Shown: positions 17,330 to 25,640 of the stretch, piece after piece
Numbering within the stretch: the first letter of the stretch is position 1
Layout of the letters: each line of letters begins with the position of its first letter
Assembly (NCBI GenBank): GCA_958267355.1
Contig: OY279575.1
Coordinates: forward strand, 167,726 to 231,725
From: an uncultured Alphaproteobacteria bacterium
GTDB lineage: Bacteria > Pseudomonadota > Alphaproteobacteria > JALCBB01
DNA length: 64,000 bases
Reading direction: 5' to 3'
Notes under the pieces: model-generated
The model's input: only the letters and a program-made list of their open reading frames with translations
Database searches by the model: none
What the model was told of the DNA's origin: nothing
Program-made: the position numbers and the translations under genes

Positions 17330-17490
17330 CTTCTTGTCCTTAGTACCTTAATGCACCTTTGCACCTTATGTACCTTTAATATGTACCCTTAACTAATATG
17401 TACCCTTAACTAACGTAACTAACGCGCCTTTGTACCCATATCCCGCAACTTCTATCCCGCAACTTCAAAACCAGCCATACCCCCAGCCGC
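17330..17490. repeat. Short tandem repeats between aapJ and aapQ
   Basis: CTTATGTACCTTTAATATGTACCC, then two copies of AATATGTACCCTTAACTA and two of ATCCCGCAACTTC. No gene. Confidence 0.8.
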
Positions 17491-17493
17491 AGC

Positions 17494-18738
17494 ATGACTT
17501 CTGTAACCACAGATCCAGCCCAAGACCCGCGCATGTCAGGCGCAAGCAAACCGCCTTCGCTCTTTGATGGCGGATTGCAGGGCTTCCTACGCCGCAAAGA
17601 AGTGCGGGCTGTGCTCTACCAAATACTCGCCGTTACCGTTCTTTTCGCCGCCTTCGCCTGGATGGGAAACAATGTCGTTATCAACCTGAAAGCACTCGGC
17701 AAAGACTTCAGCTACGAATTTCTCGGACAAGCTTCTAACTACGATATTAATCAGCGTCCGATTGAATATGACTCGCAGTCCACTCACGGACGCGCAATGC
17801 TCATCGGGATCATCAACACAGGACTCGTCGCCTTCGTCGGAATCATCTTCGCCAGTGTCATCGGCTTGTTGGTCGCAATTGCGCGTTTGTCTCCGAACTG
17901 GCTACTCAGCAGGCTGGCGTATGCCTTCACGGAATTCGTCCGTAATGTGCCTGTGCTGCTGCATATCCTGCTCGTCTATGGCGTGGTCATCACCGTCCTG
18001 CCAAACCAACGCGAAGGAGAAGAACCCTTCACGCTTTTTGACAGAGTTATCCTTTCTAATCGCGGCTTGTTTATCCCCAAGCCCGAAATGCATCAAGGCG
18101 CAGGGTACCTGTTCATCGCCTTCCTAGCCGCCTGTGCGCTCGCCTACCTATGGCGACGCTACGCCAAAGTACGGCAAGAACAAGAAGGCAAAACCCTGCC
18201 CGTCTTGCTTCCGTCTTTGGGCCTGATAATTCTTCTGCCGTTTCTAATGTGGCTCACAAGCCCCGACTCTTTAACTTTTTCCATACCCGAACAGGGGCGC
18301 TTTAATGTCAAACACGGGCTACGGCTCCTGCCCGAATTCTTTGCCTTAACTCTCGCCCTAGCAATCTACACTTCTGCCTTTATCGCTGAAGTTATCCGCG
18401 CAGGGATTTTGTCCGTCTCTAAAGGGCAGAAAGAAGCCGCAGGTGCACTCGGCTTCTCGCGTCTCTACGCCTTGCGACTGATTATCCTGCCACAGGCCTT
18501 GCGAGTCGCCATTCCGCCAATTACCAACCAATACCTAAACCTAACCAAAAACTCATCGCTCGCAATCGCCATCGGCTACCAAGATATCGTCGGAACCATC
18601 GGCGGAATCACTCTAAACCAAACAGGGCGCGAAATGGAGTGCATGATCTTAGTCTTGCTACTCTATTTGTCTTTCTCTCTGTTTATCTCGTTTCTGATGA
18701 ATATCTACAATCGCTCCATTGCGCTCGTAGAACGCTAA
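17494..18738 (+). CDS. aapQ: General L-amino-acid ABC transporter, permease
   Basis: Inner-membrane channel subunit, 414 residues. The N-terminal 40 residues are cytosolic; membrane spans are visible at about 44-60, 105-125, 140-165 and further on, with the long extracytoplasmic loop (around FLGQASNYDINQRPIEYDSQ) typical of AapQ. The ABC-contact motif is EVIRAGILSVSKGQKEAAGALG near residue 300. It pairs with AapM, whose gene starts 24 bp downstream. No ribosome site of good quality is seen; CCCAGCCGCAGC precedes the ATG. Confidence 0.94.
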   Translation: MTSVTTDPAQDPRMSGASKPPSLFDGGLQGFLRRKEVRAVLYQILAVTVLFAAFAWMGNNVVINLKALGKDFSYEFLGQASNYDINQRPIEYDSQSTHGRAMLIGIINTGLVAFVGIIFASVIGLLVAIARLSPNWLLSRLAYAFTEFVRNVPVLLHILLVYGVVITVLPNQREGEEPFTLFDRVILSNRGLFIPKPEMHQGAGYLFIAFLAACALAYLWRRYAKVRQEQEGKTLPVLLPSLGLIILLPFLMWLTSPDSLTFSIPEQGRFNVKHGLRLLPEFFALTLALAIYTSAFIAEVIRAGILSVSKGQKEAAGALGFSRLYALRLIILPQALRVAIPPITNQYLNLTKNSSLAIAIGYQDIVGTIGGITLNQTGREMECMILVLLLYLSFSLFISFLMNIYNRSIALVER

Positions 18739-18762
18739 AGCAAGACAAGCAGGACAAAACAA

Positions 18763-19881
18763 GTGGCAGACACAACTGCGCATAAAGACGAAGAACAAGC
18801 CCCCATCACCGAGCGAATTCCCGCAGTCGGTTGGGTGTGGAAGAATTTATTCTCCACGCCGCTCAATACCGTTTTAACCCTCTTCTCGCTGTGGCTCATC
18901 TGGAAAGTCGGATTCAGTTTCGTTGATTGGGCGTTCTTAAAAGGTGTGCTTTTCGCCGACTCGCGTGTCGCCTGTCGCGAAATATCTCCGCACGGTGCCT
19001 GCTGGGGAATCATCAGCGAGCGGTTTGATATCTTCGTCTATGGACGATACCCACACGAACACCGCTGGCGGGTGAATCTGTCCTTTATCTTGCTCATCGT
19101 CGCCCTTGCCCCCGTACTATGGGAAACAATGCCCTTCCGCAAACGCGGTCTGCTTTTCACCGTCGCCTATCCGTTCATCGCTGGCTGGCTACTCGCAGGT
19201 GGACTCTTCGGGCTTGACCCCGTCAATACCCGCAACTTCAGCGGCTTCATGCTAACGCTGGTAATCGGTGTCACAGGAATTTCTTTGTCTCTGCCAATCG
19301 GCGTGGCTCTGGCTTTAGCTCGGCGCTCTTCAATGCCCGTCTTGCGGATCATCGCCGTAGTCTTTATTGAATTCATTCGTGGCGTACCGCTAATTACCCT
19401 GCTGTTTATCGCCTCAGTCTTGCTGGCGTATTTTCTGCCGCCTGGTACGGATTTTGATCTCATCATCCGCGTGCTGATAATGGTAACGCTCTTTGCCTCC
19501 GCCTATATGGCGGAAGTGATACGCGGGGGCTTCCAAGCCCTGCCACGCGGACAATACGAAGCCGCCGAAGCACTCGGCTTAAGCTACTGGAAAAGCCTGC
19601 AGAAAATCTATCTGCCACAAGTCTTGCGTATTTCAATCCCCGGAATCGTCAACTCGTTCATCGGACTATACAAAGATACGACTCTGGTTATCATCATCGG
19701 CTTGCTTGACCCACTCGGTATTGGTCGCTCGCTCCTGTCAGACGCAAAATGGGCAGGACTCGCCGCCGAAATGTACCTCTTCGTCGCACTCTTCTATTTC
19801 ATCTCATGCTTCGCAATGTCGCGCTATAGCCTCTACTTAGAGCGCAAGCTAGAACGCGAACAAGCCGCCGAGCAAAACTAA
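18763..19881 (+). CDS. aapM: General L-amino-acid ABC transporter, permease
   Basis: Second channel subunit, 372 residues. Start is GTG at 18763 with AGGA 8 nt upstream. Membrane spans include about 37-55, 108-125, 130-150, 170-195 and 210-235, with the ABC-contact motif EVIRGGFQALPRGQYEAAEALG near residue 250. The N-terminal extension (MADTTAHKDEEQAPITER) is hydrophilic. Gene order aapQ-aapM-aapP on one strand with short gaps is the standard operon. Confidence 0.94.
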   Translation: MADTTAHKDEEQAPITERIPAVGWVWKNLFSTPLNTVLTLFSLWLIWKVGFSFVDWAFLKGVLFADSRVACREISPHGACWGIISERFDIFVYGRYPHEHRWRVNLSFILLIVALAPVLWETMPFRKRGLLFTVAYPFIAGWLLAGGLFGLDPVNTRNFSGFMLTLVIGVTGISLSLPIGVALALARRSSMPVLRIIAVVFIEFIRGVPLITLLFIASVLLAYFLPPGTDFDLIIRVLIMVTLFASAYMAEVIRGGFQALPRGQYEAAEALGLSYWKSLQKIYLPQVLRISIPGIVNSFIGLYKDTTLVIIIGLLDPLGIGRSLLSDAKWAGLAAEMYLFVALFYFISCFAMSRYSLYLERKLEREQAAEQN

Positions 19882-19917
19882 AGACAAAAAAACCAAACCA
19901 GAGGACAGGAGACCAAT

Positions 19918-20676
19918 ATGAACACCGAAATGCAAGGCGATAGCATTATCCGCTTGGTGAATGTCAACAAGTGGTACGGAAAGTTCCATGTGCTGCGCAA
20001 CATCAACCTAGATGTTAAGCGGTCAGAACGAATTGTTATCTGCGGTCCAAGTGGCTCGGGTAAATCTACGATGATCCGCTGCATCAACAGGCTAGAAGAA
20101 CACCAACAGGGCGATATCATCGTTGATGGTACAACCCTAACCGACGATGTAAAGAAAATTGGTGAAATCCGCCGCGAAGTCGGTATGGTGTTTCAGCAGT
20201 TCAATCTGTTTCCGCATCTTACCGTGTTGGAGAATTGTACTTTGGCTCCGATTTGGGTGCGTAAGACTCCGCTCAAAGAAGCCGAAGAAGCCGCGATGAA
20301 GTATTTGGAGCGCGTGAAAATCCCCGAACAAGCAAACAAGTATCCAGGGCAGCTGTCAGGCGGACAACAACAACGCGTCGCCATCGCCCGCTCGCTCTGT
20401 ATGAATCCGCGGATTATGCTCTTTGATGAGCCAACCAGTGCCCTTGACCCCGAAATGATCTCCGAAGTGCTGGATGTGATGGTTGAGCTGGCAGAAAGCG
20501 GCGATATGACAATTCTGTGCGTCACCCACGAAATGGGCTTCGCCCGCAAAGTCGCACACCGAGTCATCTTCATGGACGCAGGCGAAATCGTCGAAGAAAA
20601 TAACCCCGAAGATTTCTTCAACAATCCACAAGCCGATCGCACCAAGCTGTTCTTAAAGCAGATTCTGCAACACTAG
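19918..20676 (+). CDS. aapP: General L-amino-acid ABC transporter, ATPase
   Basis: Energises AapQM by ATP hydrolysis on the cytosolic face. 252 residues with Walker [10 protein letters not shown] at 43-51, Q-loop [13 protein letters not shown], signature [12 protein letters not shown], Walker [15 protein letters not shown] and the switch His in VTHEMGFA. An AGGAG site lies 8 nt before the ATG. It ends only 9 bp from the convergent lipoprotein gene, with a small AGGCTTAAGCCT palindrome between them. Confidence 0.96.
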   Translation: MNTEMQGDSIIRLVNVNKWYGKFHVLRNINLDVKRSERIVICGPSGSGKSTMIRCINRLEEHQQGDIIVDGTTLTDDVKKIGEIRREVGMVFQQFNLFPHLTVLENCTLAPIWVRKTPLKEAEEAAMKYLERVKIPEQANKYPGQLSGGQQQRVAIARSLCMNPRIMLFDEPTSALDPEMISEVLDVMVELAESGDMTILCVTHEMGFARKVAHRVIFMDAGEIVEENNPEDFFNNPQADRTKLFLKQILQH

Positions 20677-20685
20677 GCTTAAGCC

Positions 20686-21663
20686 TTAGCCGCTTGTGGT
20701 TTGGTTTGCGCGGGCTTGTAGGAGTTTTTCGCGTAGGCACCAAAGGTCAAGGCGTTCGCCAGGTGTCGGGGTGAAGTTTTTCCCGAAGCCATAGACGCAC
20801 TGCAAAGCCATATCCACCACTTCTTTCGGCTTCGTGCCCAGCGGCATGCGTTCATACACCTTGTTTAAAGTCGCAAGAAGATAGGTAGCAGAAAAACTCG
20901 TGCCTTCTACGCGATGCTCCGATTTCAAAGCGAAAAAACCCTTCGTGTGAAGGCAGATCGGTTCAAACCCCTCACAAATACCCGCTCCAGCATAGTGCCG
21001 AGTCGCATTCGTATTTTGCCGCGTGACTAAAACAACGCAAGTCTCTGGGTCTAGCAAAATTTGATTCAGATACGCTGTGTCTATCTCTCCATGCCAGTTG
21101 AAATTGTAGCTCAAGACAGAAATCAAATCCTTGTCGCCTTTGTTCTGCATAGCAAATAAAAAACAAGTCCCCGTTTTTAACATCGGCTCAGCAATCACCT
21201 TCCAATCTTCGCGCTCTATAACCCCTTTAACCTCCGCGTTCGGAGCAATCACAGGCGCAAACGCAAAAGAAATAAAACCCTTGTTCCCTACCTCCCTAAC
21301 AGGAAGCCACAAACCCTGCCGCCCATACCCCTCAAGAAATTGCACCCTGCACGAAGCACTACCATCCGAAAGAGACTTTAAAAGAGCAATCACCTTCCAC
21401 GCATGATTATATCCGCCCAGCTCAACCGCAACGCACTTGCCATCAAAGCCCTGCGTACGGGGTATGTCGTTGAAGACTCGCTCCATACAACCCAGATGTT
21501 CCGCGCTCTCGTACGCCGTTCGAGTCTGACACTCTAAAGTAGAAACAGAATCACTCGGAATGTAATCGTTAACCGTAGTAGCAGAACCCGCACATCCCGC
21601 CAAAATAACAAGCAATAGCCCAGCCAATAAAAGGCGAACAGAAGCACTTTTAAAAACCAACAT
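20686..21663 (-). CDS. Lipoprotein with subtilase-like C-terminal motifs
   Basis: Not firmly recognised. I start at the ATG at 21663, with AAGGAA 8 nt upstream; this gives a 325-residue lipoprotein with signal MLVFKSASVRLLLAGLLLVI and lipobox LAGC. A longer frame begins at 21723 but would bury the signal. Two stretches recall S8 (subtilisin-like) proteases: EGTSFSATYLLATLNKV resembles the catalytic-serine motif GTSxAAP, and the preceding HYAGAGICEGFEPICLHTKG resembles the Y-x-x-x-G...C-L-x-x-x-G segment before it. GYNHAWKVIALLK could be the His motif, but no clear Asp motif is visible. It may be a divergent or inactive protease. The cysteine-rich mature part suggests an exported location. Confidence 0.6.
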   Translation of the reverse strand: MLVFKSASVRLLLAGLLLVILAGCAGSATTVNDYIPSDSVSTLECQTRTAYESAEHLGCMERVFNDIPRTQGFDGKCVAVELGGYNHAWKVIALLKSLSDGSASCRVQFLEGYGRQGLWLPVREVGNKGFISFAFAPVIAPNAEVKGVIEREDWKVIAEPMLKTGTCFLFAMQNKGDKDLISVLSYNFNWHGEIDTAYLNQILLDPETCVVLVTRQNTNATRHYAGAGICEGFEPICLHTKGFFALKSEHRVEGTSFSATYLLATLNKVYERMPLGTKPKEVVDMALQCVYGFGKNFTPTPGERLDLWCLREKLLQARANQTTSG

Positions 21664-21788
21664 TATGCCTATTCCTTGCAGGTTAGGTGAAGCGAGCGGG
21701 CGAAACAAGTACATAAAAACCAAAGCTACAGGATTTTCCGTAAATATATTTATGTGCTACCCTTGAGTCAAGTTTTGTTGCTATCCAT

Positions 21789-22508
21789 ATGAACGCGACC
21801 GAAAGACTCTACGAGGAAGACTCATACCTGAAAGACTGCACGGCAGAAGTCGTTGCGTCCGAAGTAGGACTCTTTCGCGTCAATCGCACCGTGCTTTACG
21901 CCGAAGGGGGCGGACAGCCAGGCGACTCAGGTGCCGTGACTCTGCCCGACGGACAAGAGCTGGCAATCGTAAAGTCGGTCAAACAGCCCGGCAATCCGAA
22001 CGCAGTGCTGCACTATTTGCAAGACGCAGACACTGTTTTAGAAGTCGGCTCGCAAGTTAAGCTCGCCGTAGATTGGGCACGTCGCCACCGCTTGATGCGT
22101 ATGCACTCAGCTTTGCACCTGCTTTGCGCACAGGTTTCAGCAGGCGTTACAGGCGGCTCGGTTGGCGATGGTAAGGGGCGGATTGATTTCAATATCGGTG
22201 CCGACGGCTTAGACAAAGAACGCATCAACGACGGGCTGAACGAATTGGTCTCCCGCGATCTAGAAGTTGCTGCGCGATGGATTACCGCAGACGAGCTAGA
22301 CGAAAATCCTGATCTAGTGCGCACGATGGAAGTGCAACCACCACGCAGTGGCGGGAAAGTGCGGCTGATTGAAGTGCAGTCCGCTGATTTGCAACCCTGT
22401 GGTGGCACCCATGTCAAACGCACTTCCGAAATCGGCGCACTGGTTGTCGGCAAGATTGAAAACAAAGGCAAGCAAAACCGCCGCGTCAATATACGCTTCG
22501 CCGATTAG
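21789..22508 (+). CDS. alaX: Alanyl-tRNA editing protein
   Basis: Free-standing editing domain that hydrolyses Ser-tRNA(Ala) or Gly-tRNA(Ala) in the cytosol. 239 residues correspond to the editing and C-terminal part of AlaRS without the synthetase. Seen: GGGQPGDSG near residue 40, the zinc ligands in MRMHSALHLL and the CGGTHV motif near residue 208. The C-terminal EIGALVVGKIENKGKQNRRVNIRF is typical of AlaX-II type proteins. No ribosome site is visible before the ATG. Confidence 0.92.
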   Translation: MNATERLYEEDSYLKDCTAEVVASEVGLFRVNRTVLYAEGGGQPGDSGAVTLPDGQELAIVKSVKQPGNPNAVLHYLQDADTVLEVGSQVKLAVDWARRHRLMRMHSALHLLCAQVSAGVTGGSVGDGKGRIDFNIGADGLDKERINDGLNELVSRDLEVAARWITADELDENPDLVRTMEVQPPRSGGKVRLIEVQSADLQPCGGTHVKRTSEIGALVVGKIENKGKQNRRVNIRFAD

Positions 22509-22770
22509 CTAGGGCTTCGCACTGCCCACCTGCGGGCGAATGCCGTGGCTTCGCCGCCGCTACGTGGTGCGTGCCGCTCGTTTCATTCCGCTCCGCTCGC
22601 GCTCCCCTCCCGCCATAAGGGGTTTTGGCTCAATTAACCTTTTACTGGAAACTATGGGGCTTAACAGTTGGTGGGGGGCACAAGGCTTGGCACGAATGCC
22701 GCACCGCAAGGTGCCACCGCCGCAAGGTGTTCGCTGCTTTACAACCATAGGGCGTGGATTAAGGAAAAGC
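22509..22770. repeat. Hairpin-rich repeat block, inverse of the 9.8-9.93 kb cluster
   Basis: Contains CACCTGCGGGCG, TTCATTCCGCTCCGCTCGCG and, from about 22615, the reverse complement of 9820-9925 (GGGGTTTTGGCTCAATTAACC, GTTGGTGGGGGGCACAAGGC, GGCACGAATGCCGCACC), ending with CACCGCAAGGTGC-type hairpins. The remaining ~140 bp up to the next gene are unremarkable, with AAGGA sites before both possible starts. No gene. Confidence 0.85.
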
Positions 22771-22908
22771 CGTCTTTAATAAACGCGGAAGGAAGCAGAA
22801 ATAAATAAACGAAGAAGAAAAGTAGGAGACAAGGCAATCGCATCCATAGCGGGATATATTGCTTGCGGGGTTAAGGAAAGAAAAGTCGTGGCGTGGTATA
22901 AAGGACAC

Positions 22909-24249
22909 ATGACCACAAAAACCATTCGCTATCGCGGAGTCGCACTGCAGGAAGAAAGCTTGGCATTCGCTAGTCGCGCTGGCGTGTCGCTGGCGGCGAA
23001 GCTGGAATATCCGTCAGAAGACTTTTTGCACGCGCATCCCGAGCTTGGCGGCAAGCCTTGGGCGGTCGTGGTGTACGCTCCGTGCTTCACTTGCGGCAAA
23101 GACATCGCCGCCGCTCGCAACATCACCCGCGGACTCGCGCAACGCGGAATGCTGGCTCTGCGTTTGGACTTCACAGGCCTCGGCGAAAGCGAAGGCGAGT
23201 TCGCCGAAAGCGGATTTTCATCTAACCGCGAAGACTTGCTCTCCGCTGTGCGCGAGCTGGCAAAACGCGGCCACGAAACCACGCTTTTGGTCGGGCACAG
23301 CTTGGGCGGCACAGCAGCTCTGGCAAGCGTCGGAGCGGCAATGGAGTTCGCTCCCATCAAAGGCGCCGTGACCATCGCGTCACCCGCCGATCCTGCCCAC
23401 GCCAAGCACCTGTTCGGAGCCGCTTTGGAAGAGATTACAACCACAGGTAAAGGCGAAATAGAAGTCGGCGGACGCAAGTTCTCTGTCTCGCGCGAATTCT
23501 TACAAGACTTAGAGTCGCAGTGCCCCGACTCAATCGTGCCAAACTTGCATTGTCCTGTTTTGGTGATGCACGCGCCAGGCGACAACACAGTCGGAGTAGA
23601 CAACGCCGCCAAAATTTTTAGCTGGGCAAAACATCCGAAGTCTTTCGTCTCGCTAGACCGCGCCGACCATGTCATCTCTAACGCCGACGACGCCGACTAC
23701 GTCGCCGAAATGATCGCCGCCTGGGCAAGCCGCTTTCACAAACCACATCCCGTTATGAGCGGAAGCGCAAAGCCCGCCGCTTCCGCAGGACAGAGCGAAG
23801 AAGAGCAGGGCGAAGAAGGGGAAGAAGGGCAGGTCATCGTCAGCGAACGCCTGCCCTTCGGGGCTTTAACGCAAGAAGTCTCAGTGCGCAACCACAAGTT
23901 GCTTGCAGGCGAACCCGTGCCCATCGGCGATGACGCAGGGCCGACTCCGTATGATTATTTGTTGGCGGGACTCGGCGCCTGCACCTCAATGACCGTGCGG
24001 CTCTACGCCAAACGTAAAGGCTGGGACCTGCAACATGTTTCAGTGCGTCTGTCACACGCCCGCCGCCACGCCACCGATTGCGAAGTCGCCGAAGGTGCAT
24101 CCGCGCAGTTGGAAGAAATCGTGCGCGTGGTTAATTTAGTCGGCAACTTAGACGACACACAACGCGCGCGGCTTCTAGAAATCGCCGACAAATGCCCCGT
24201 CCACCGCACCCTGACGGGCAAGGTGATTGTTAAGACGGAATTGGGCTGA
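22909..24249 (+). CDS. Bifunctional alpha/beta hydrolase - OsmC fusion
   Basis: Fusion of two domains. Residues about 1-270 are an alpha/beta hydrolase with nucleophile motif GHSLGG, an acid Asp in HAPGDNTVG and a His in RADHVIS. Residues about 300-446 are an OsmC/Ohr-like domain with DDAGPTPYDYLLAGLGACTSMTVRLYA, whose Cys would be the peroxidatic residue; the second Cys is in ADKCPVHRTL. Such fusions are widespread in proteobacteria and linked to handling organic hydroperoxides, though the hydrolase substrate is unknown. The interdomain linker is an acidic low-complexity segment (EEEQGEEGEEG). An alternative GTG start at 22888 would add seven residues; the ATG at 22909 has AAGGA four bases upstream. 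Confidence 0.88.
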   Translation: MTTKTIRYRGVALQEESLAFASRAGVSLAAKLEYPSEDFLHAHPELGGKPWAVVVYAPCFTCGKDIAAARNITRGLAQRGMLALRLDFTGLGESEGEFAESGFSSNREDLLSAVRELAKRGHETTLLVGHSLGGTAALASVGAAMEFAPIKGAVTIASPADPAHAKHLFGAALEEITTTGKGEIEVGGRKFSVSREFLQDLESQCPDSIVPNLHCPVLVMHAPGDNTVGVDNAAKIFSWAKHPKSFVSLDRADHVISNADDADYVAEMIAAWASRFHKPHPVMSGSAKPAASAGQSEEEQGEEGEEGQVIVSERLPFGALTQEVSVRNHKLLAGEPVPIGDDAGPTPYDYLLAGLGACTSMTVRLYAKRKGWDLQHVSVRLSHARRHATDCEVAEGASAQLEEIVRVVNLVGNLDDTQRARLLEIADKCPVHRTLTGKVIVKTELG

Positions 24250-24280
24250 TTGCCTTTACGCAGGGGAAGGGCTATTGGCT

Positions 24281-25210
24281 CTAAGGGTCTTGGCCTTTCG
24301 GCTTTGGGGGGTAGAGTTTTGGGTTGGGGATGTTGCCTCCGTCTACATAGATGGCACTGGGCTCTTTTTTGGGCTTGTCGGGTTTCTTTTCGTACGGGTT
24401 GCTCCAATCCATGCCAGCGTAGCGGTCTTCAGCTTCTACACGGAGCGCAATCTTCTTTTCGTGTGAAGAACTATTATCTATCAAACGCCGCGTAGAACGG
24501 TAGTCTGCGGTCTCGCTGTACTCTTTGATATGTTCGTCTGGGGATAGATACGCCTGAGCGCGGTCAATTAGCTCTGCCATAGTCGCGTCATCAACGATTT
24601 TCTTTCCTGCCACAACTTGTTCTACCAGCTCGCAAAACTGCGTCAGCTCGCGGATCATCTCAGTGCGGCGTATGGCTTCTTCTCGCCGCAGGTTGCGGCG
24701 GGGGGCAATCGCTTGCTTCTTGTCAAAGGTTTCAGGCTCTACGAGCTTTCCGCGGGTACGCATATTCTCTAGGGCTTCGGTTAACCTGTTCATCGTCTCG
24801 GTCGTAATCTCTTGGTGGTGGCGAAGTTCCTGCTCGGTCAAGCCCTCGGGCGTAGGGTTGAGCCGTAATAACTCTAGGTTGAACATTATGAGCTGGCGTT
24901 CATCGCGGCGGCGTTGGGCGTTAAAAGCCCTGCCAAGGGCGCGTTCTTTAGCGTTGGTTTCGTCTTCTTCCTGTATAGAGCGTTGGAGGGAAAGTAGGGC
25001 TTTAACCTCGTCTTCTAGTTTGTCGTTGAGATGGGGTAGGAGTTGGGCAAGGTTTGCCCTGCGGATTTCCGCGCTTTTGTCCGCCTGTCCTGCGTAGTGG
25101 TTAGAAAACGCTTCCGCCAGTAGTTCAGGGTCAAGGGCGGACAGGTATTGGCGCACTTCCTGCAGCTTGGCGGCTGTCGTTGGCTGGTCGGCTGGTCGGG
25201 CGGCGTGCAT
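24281..25210 (-). CDS. Coiled-coil protein of unknown function, copy B
   Basis: Inverted paralogue of the gene at 14538, 309 residues, about 94% identical by eye. Differences cluster at the N-terminus (HAARP for HSTRP; LAEAFSNHY for LTESLANHY), around residue 228 (PDEHIKE for PDQPVKE) and at the last residues. The central helical region is almost unchanged. Many synonymous third-position differences exist, for example CGCCGCCGC for CGAAGACGA at QRRRDE. It follows the 1079-residue restriction enzyme gene by 430 bp on the same strand. AAGGA precedes the ATG. Homology to copy A stops at the stop codon; the next gene, the OsmC fusion, is convergent and 31 bp away. Confidence 0.85.
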   Translation of the reverse strand: MHAARPADQPTTAAKLQEVRQYLSALDPELLAEAFSNHYAGQADKSAEIRRANLAQLLPHLNDKLEDEVKALLSLQRSIQEEDETNAKERALGRAFNAQRRRDERQLIMFNLELLRLNPTPEGLTEQELRHHQEITTETMNRLTEALENMRTRGKLVEPETFDKKQAIAPRRNLRREEAIRRTEMIRELTQFCELVEQVVAGKKIVDDATMAELIDRAQAYLSPDEHIKEYSETADYRSTRRLIDNSSSHEKKIALRVEAEDRYAGMDWSNPYEKKPDKPKKEPSAIYVDGGNIPNPKLYPPKPKGQDP

Positions 25211-25628
25211 GGGGTAATCCTTCGTTTTGGGGTTTGGGGGCTAATAGAGTTGCGAAATCTCCTATATAGGAAATGAGCCATTTTCAGGCGGATTCAAATT
25301 TTTTTTGCTCCGATTTGGCAAAATTAGGGGGAGTTGTAGGGCTCAAGCCAAAAAATAAATTTCCTGTGGCCTTCCCACCCATCCCCCCCAAAGTCTGCTA
25401 CGCAGACTTTGACCCCCCTTTGCCCTCGCCACGCTTCGCGTGGCTCGCCCCTAGGGGGGTGTTAATTAGATAGTCCCCTCTGTATAAAAAAGAAAAACAT
25501 AAGGGAGAGGTAAGGAGAATAAAGGCAGAGAATAGAAACAGGAAACCAAAGCGGGCGACTGCCCCGTGCGTCCAGCACGGGCGCAGGAGACAGCTTTGGC
25601 AATGGGGTGGGGGTTATATATCTACCCT
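25211..25628 (-). repeat. Conserved non-coding part of restriction-gene cassette, copy B
   Basis: Reverse complement of 14115-14537, beginning about 12 bp past the stop of the Type ISP-like gene. It carries the palindrome TCCTATATAGGA at 25260-25271, slot hairpin CCACGCTTCGCGTGG (25429-25443) in the CCCCTAGGGG scaffold, and the second slot hairpin GTCTGCTACGCAGAC (25393-25407), where copy A has an unrelated stem. Outside the slots the two copies align almost continuously. Confidence 0.9.
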
Positions 25629-25640
25629 TTTGTGGGGGAA

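Noticed and set aside
24300-25100. Forward-strand frames in the coiled-coil gene region
   Set aside because: Antisense shadows of copy B; the same shadows appear in copy A on the other strand.
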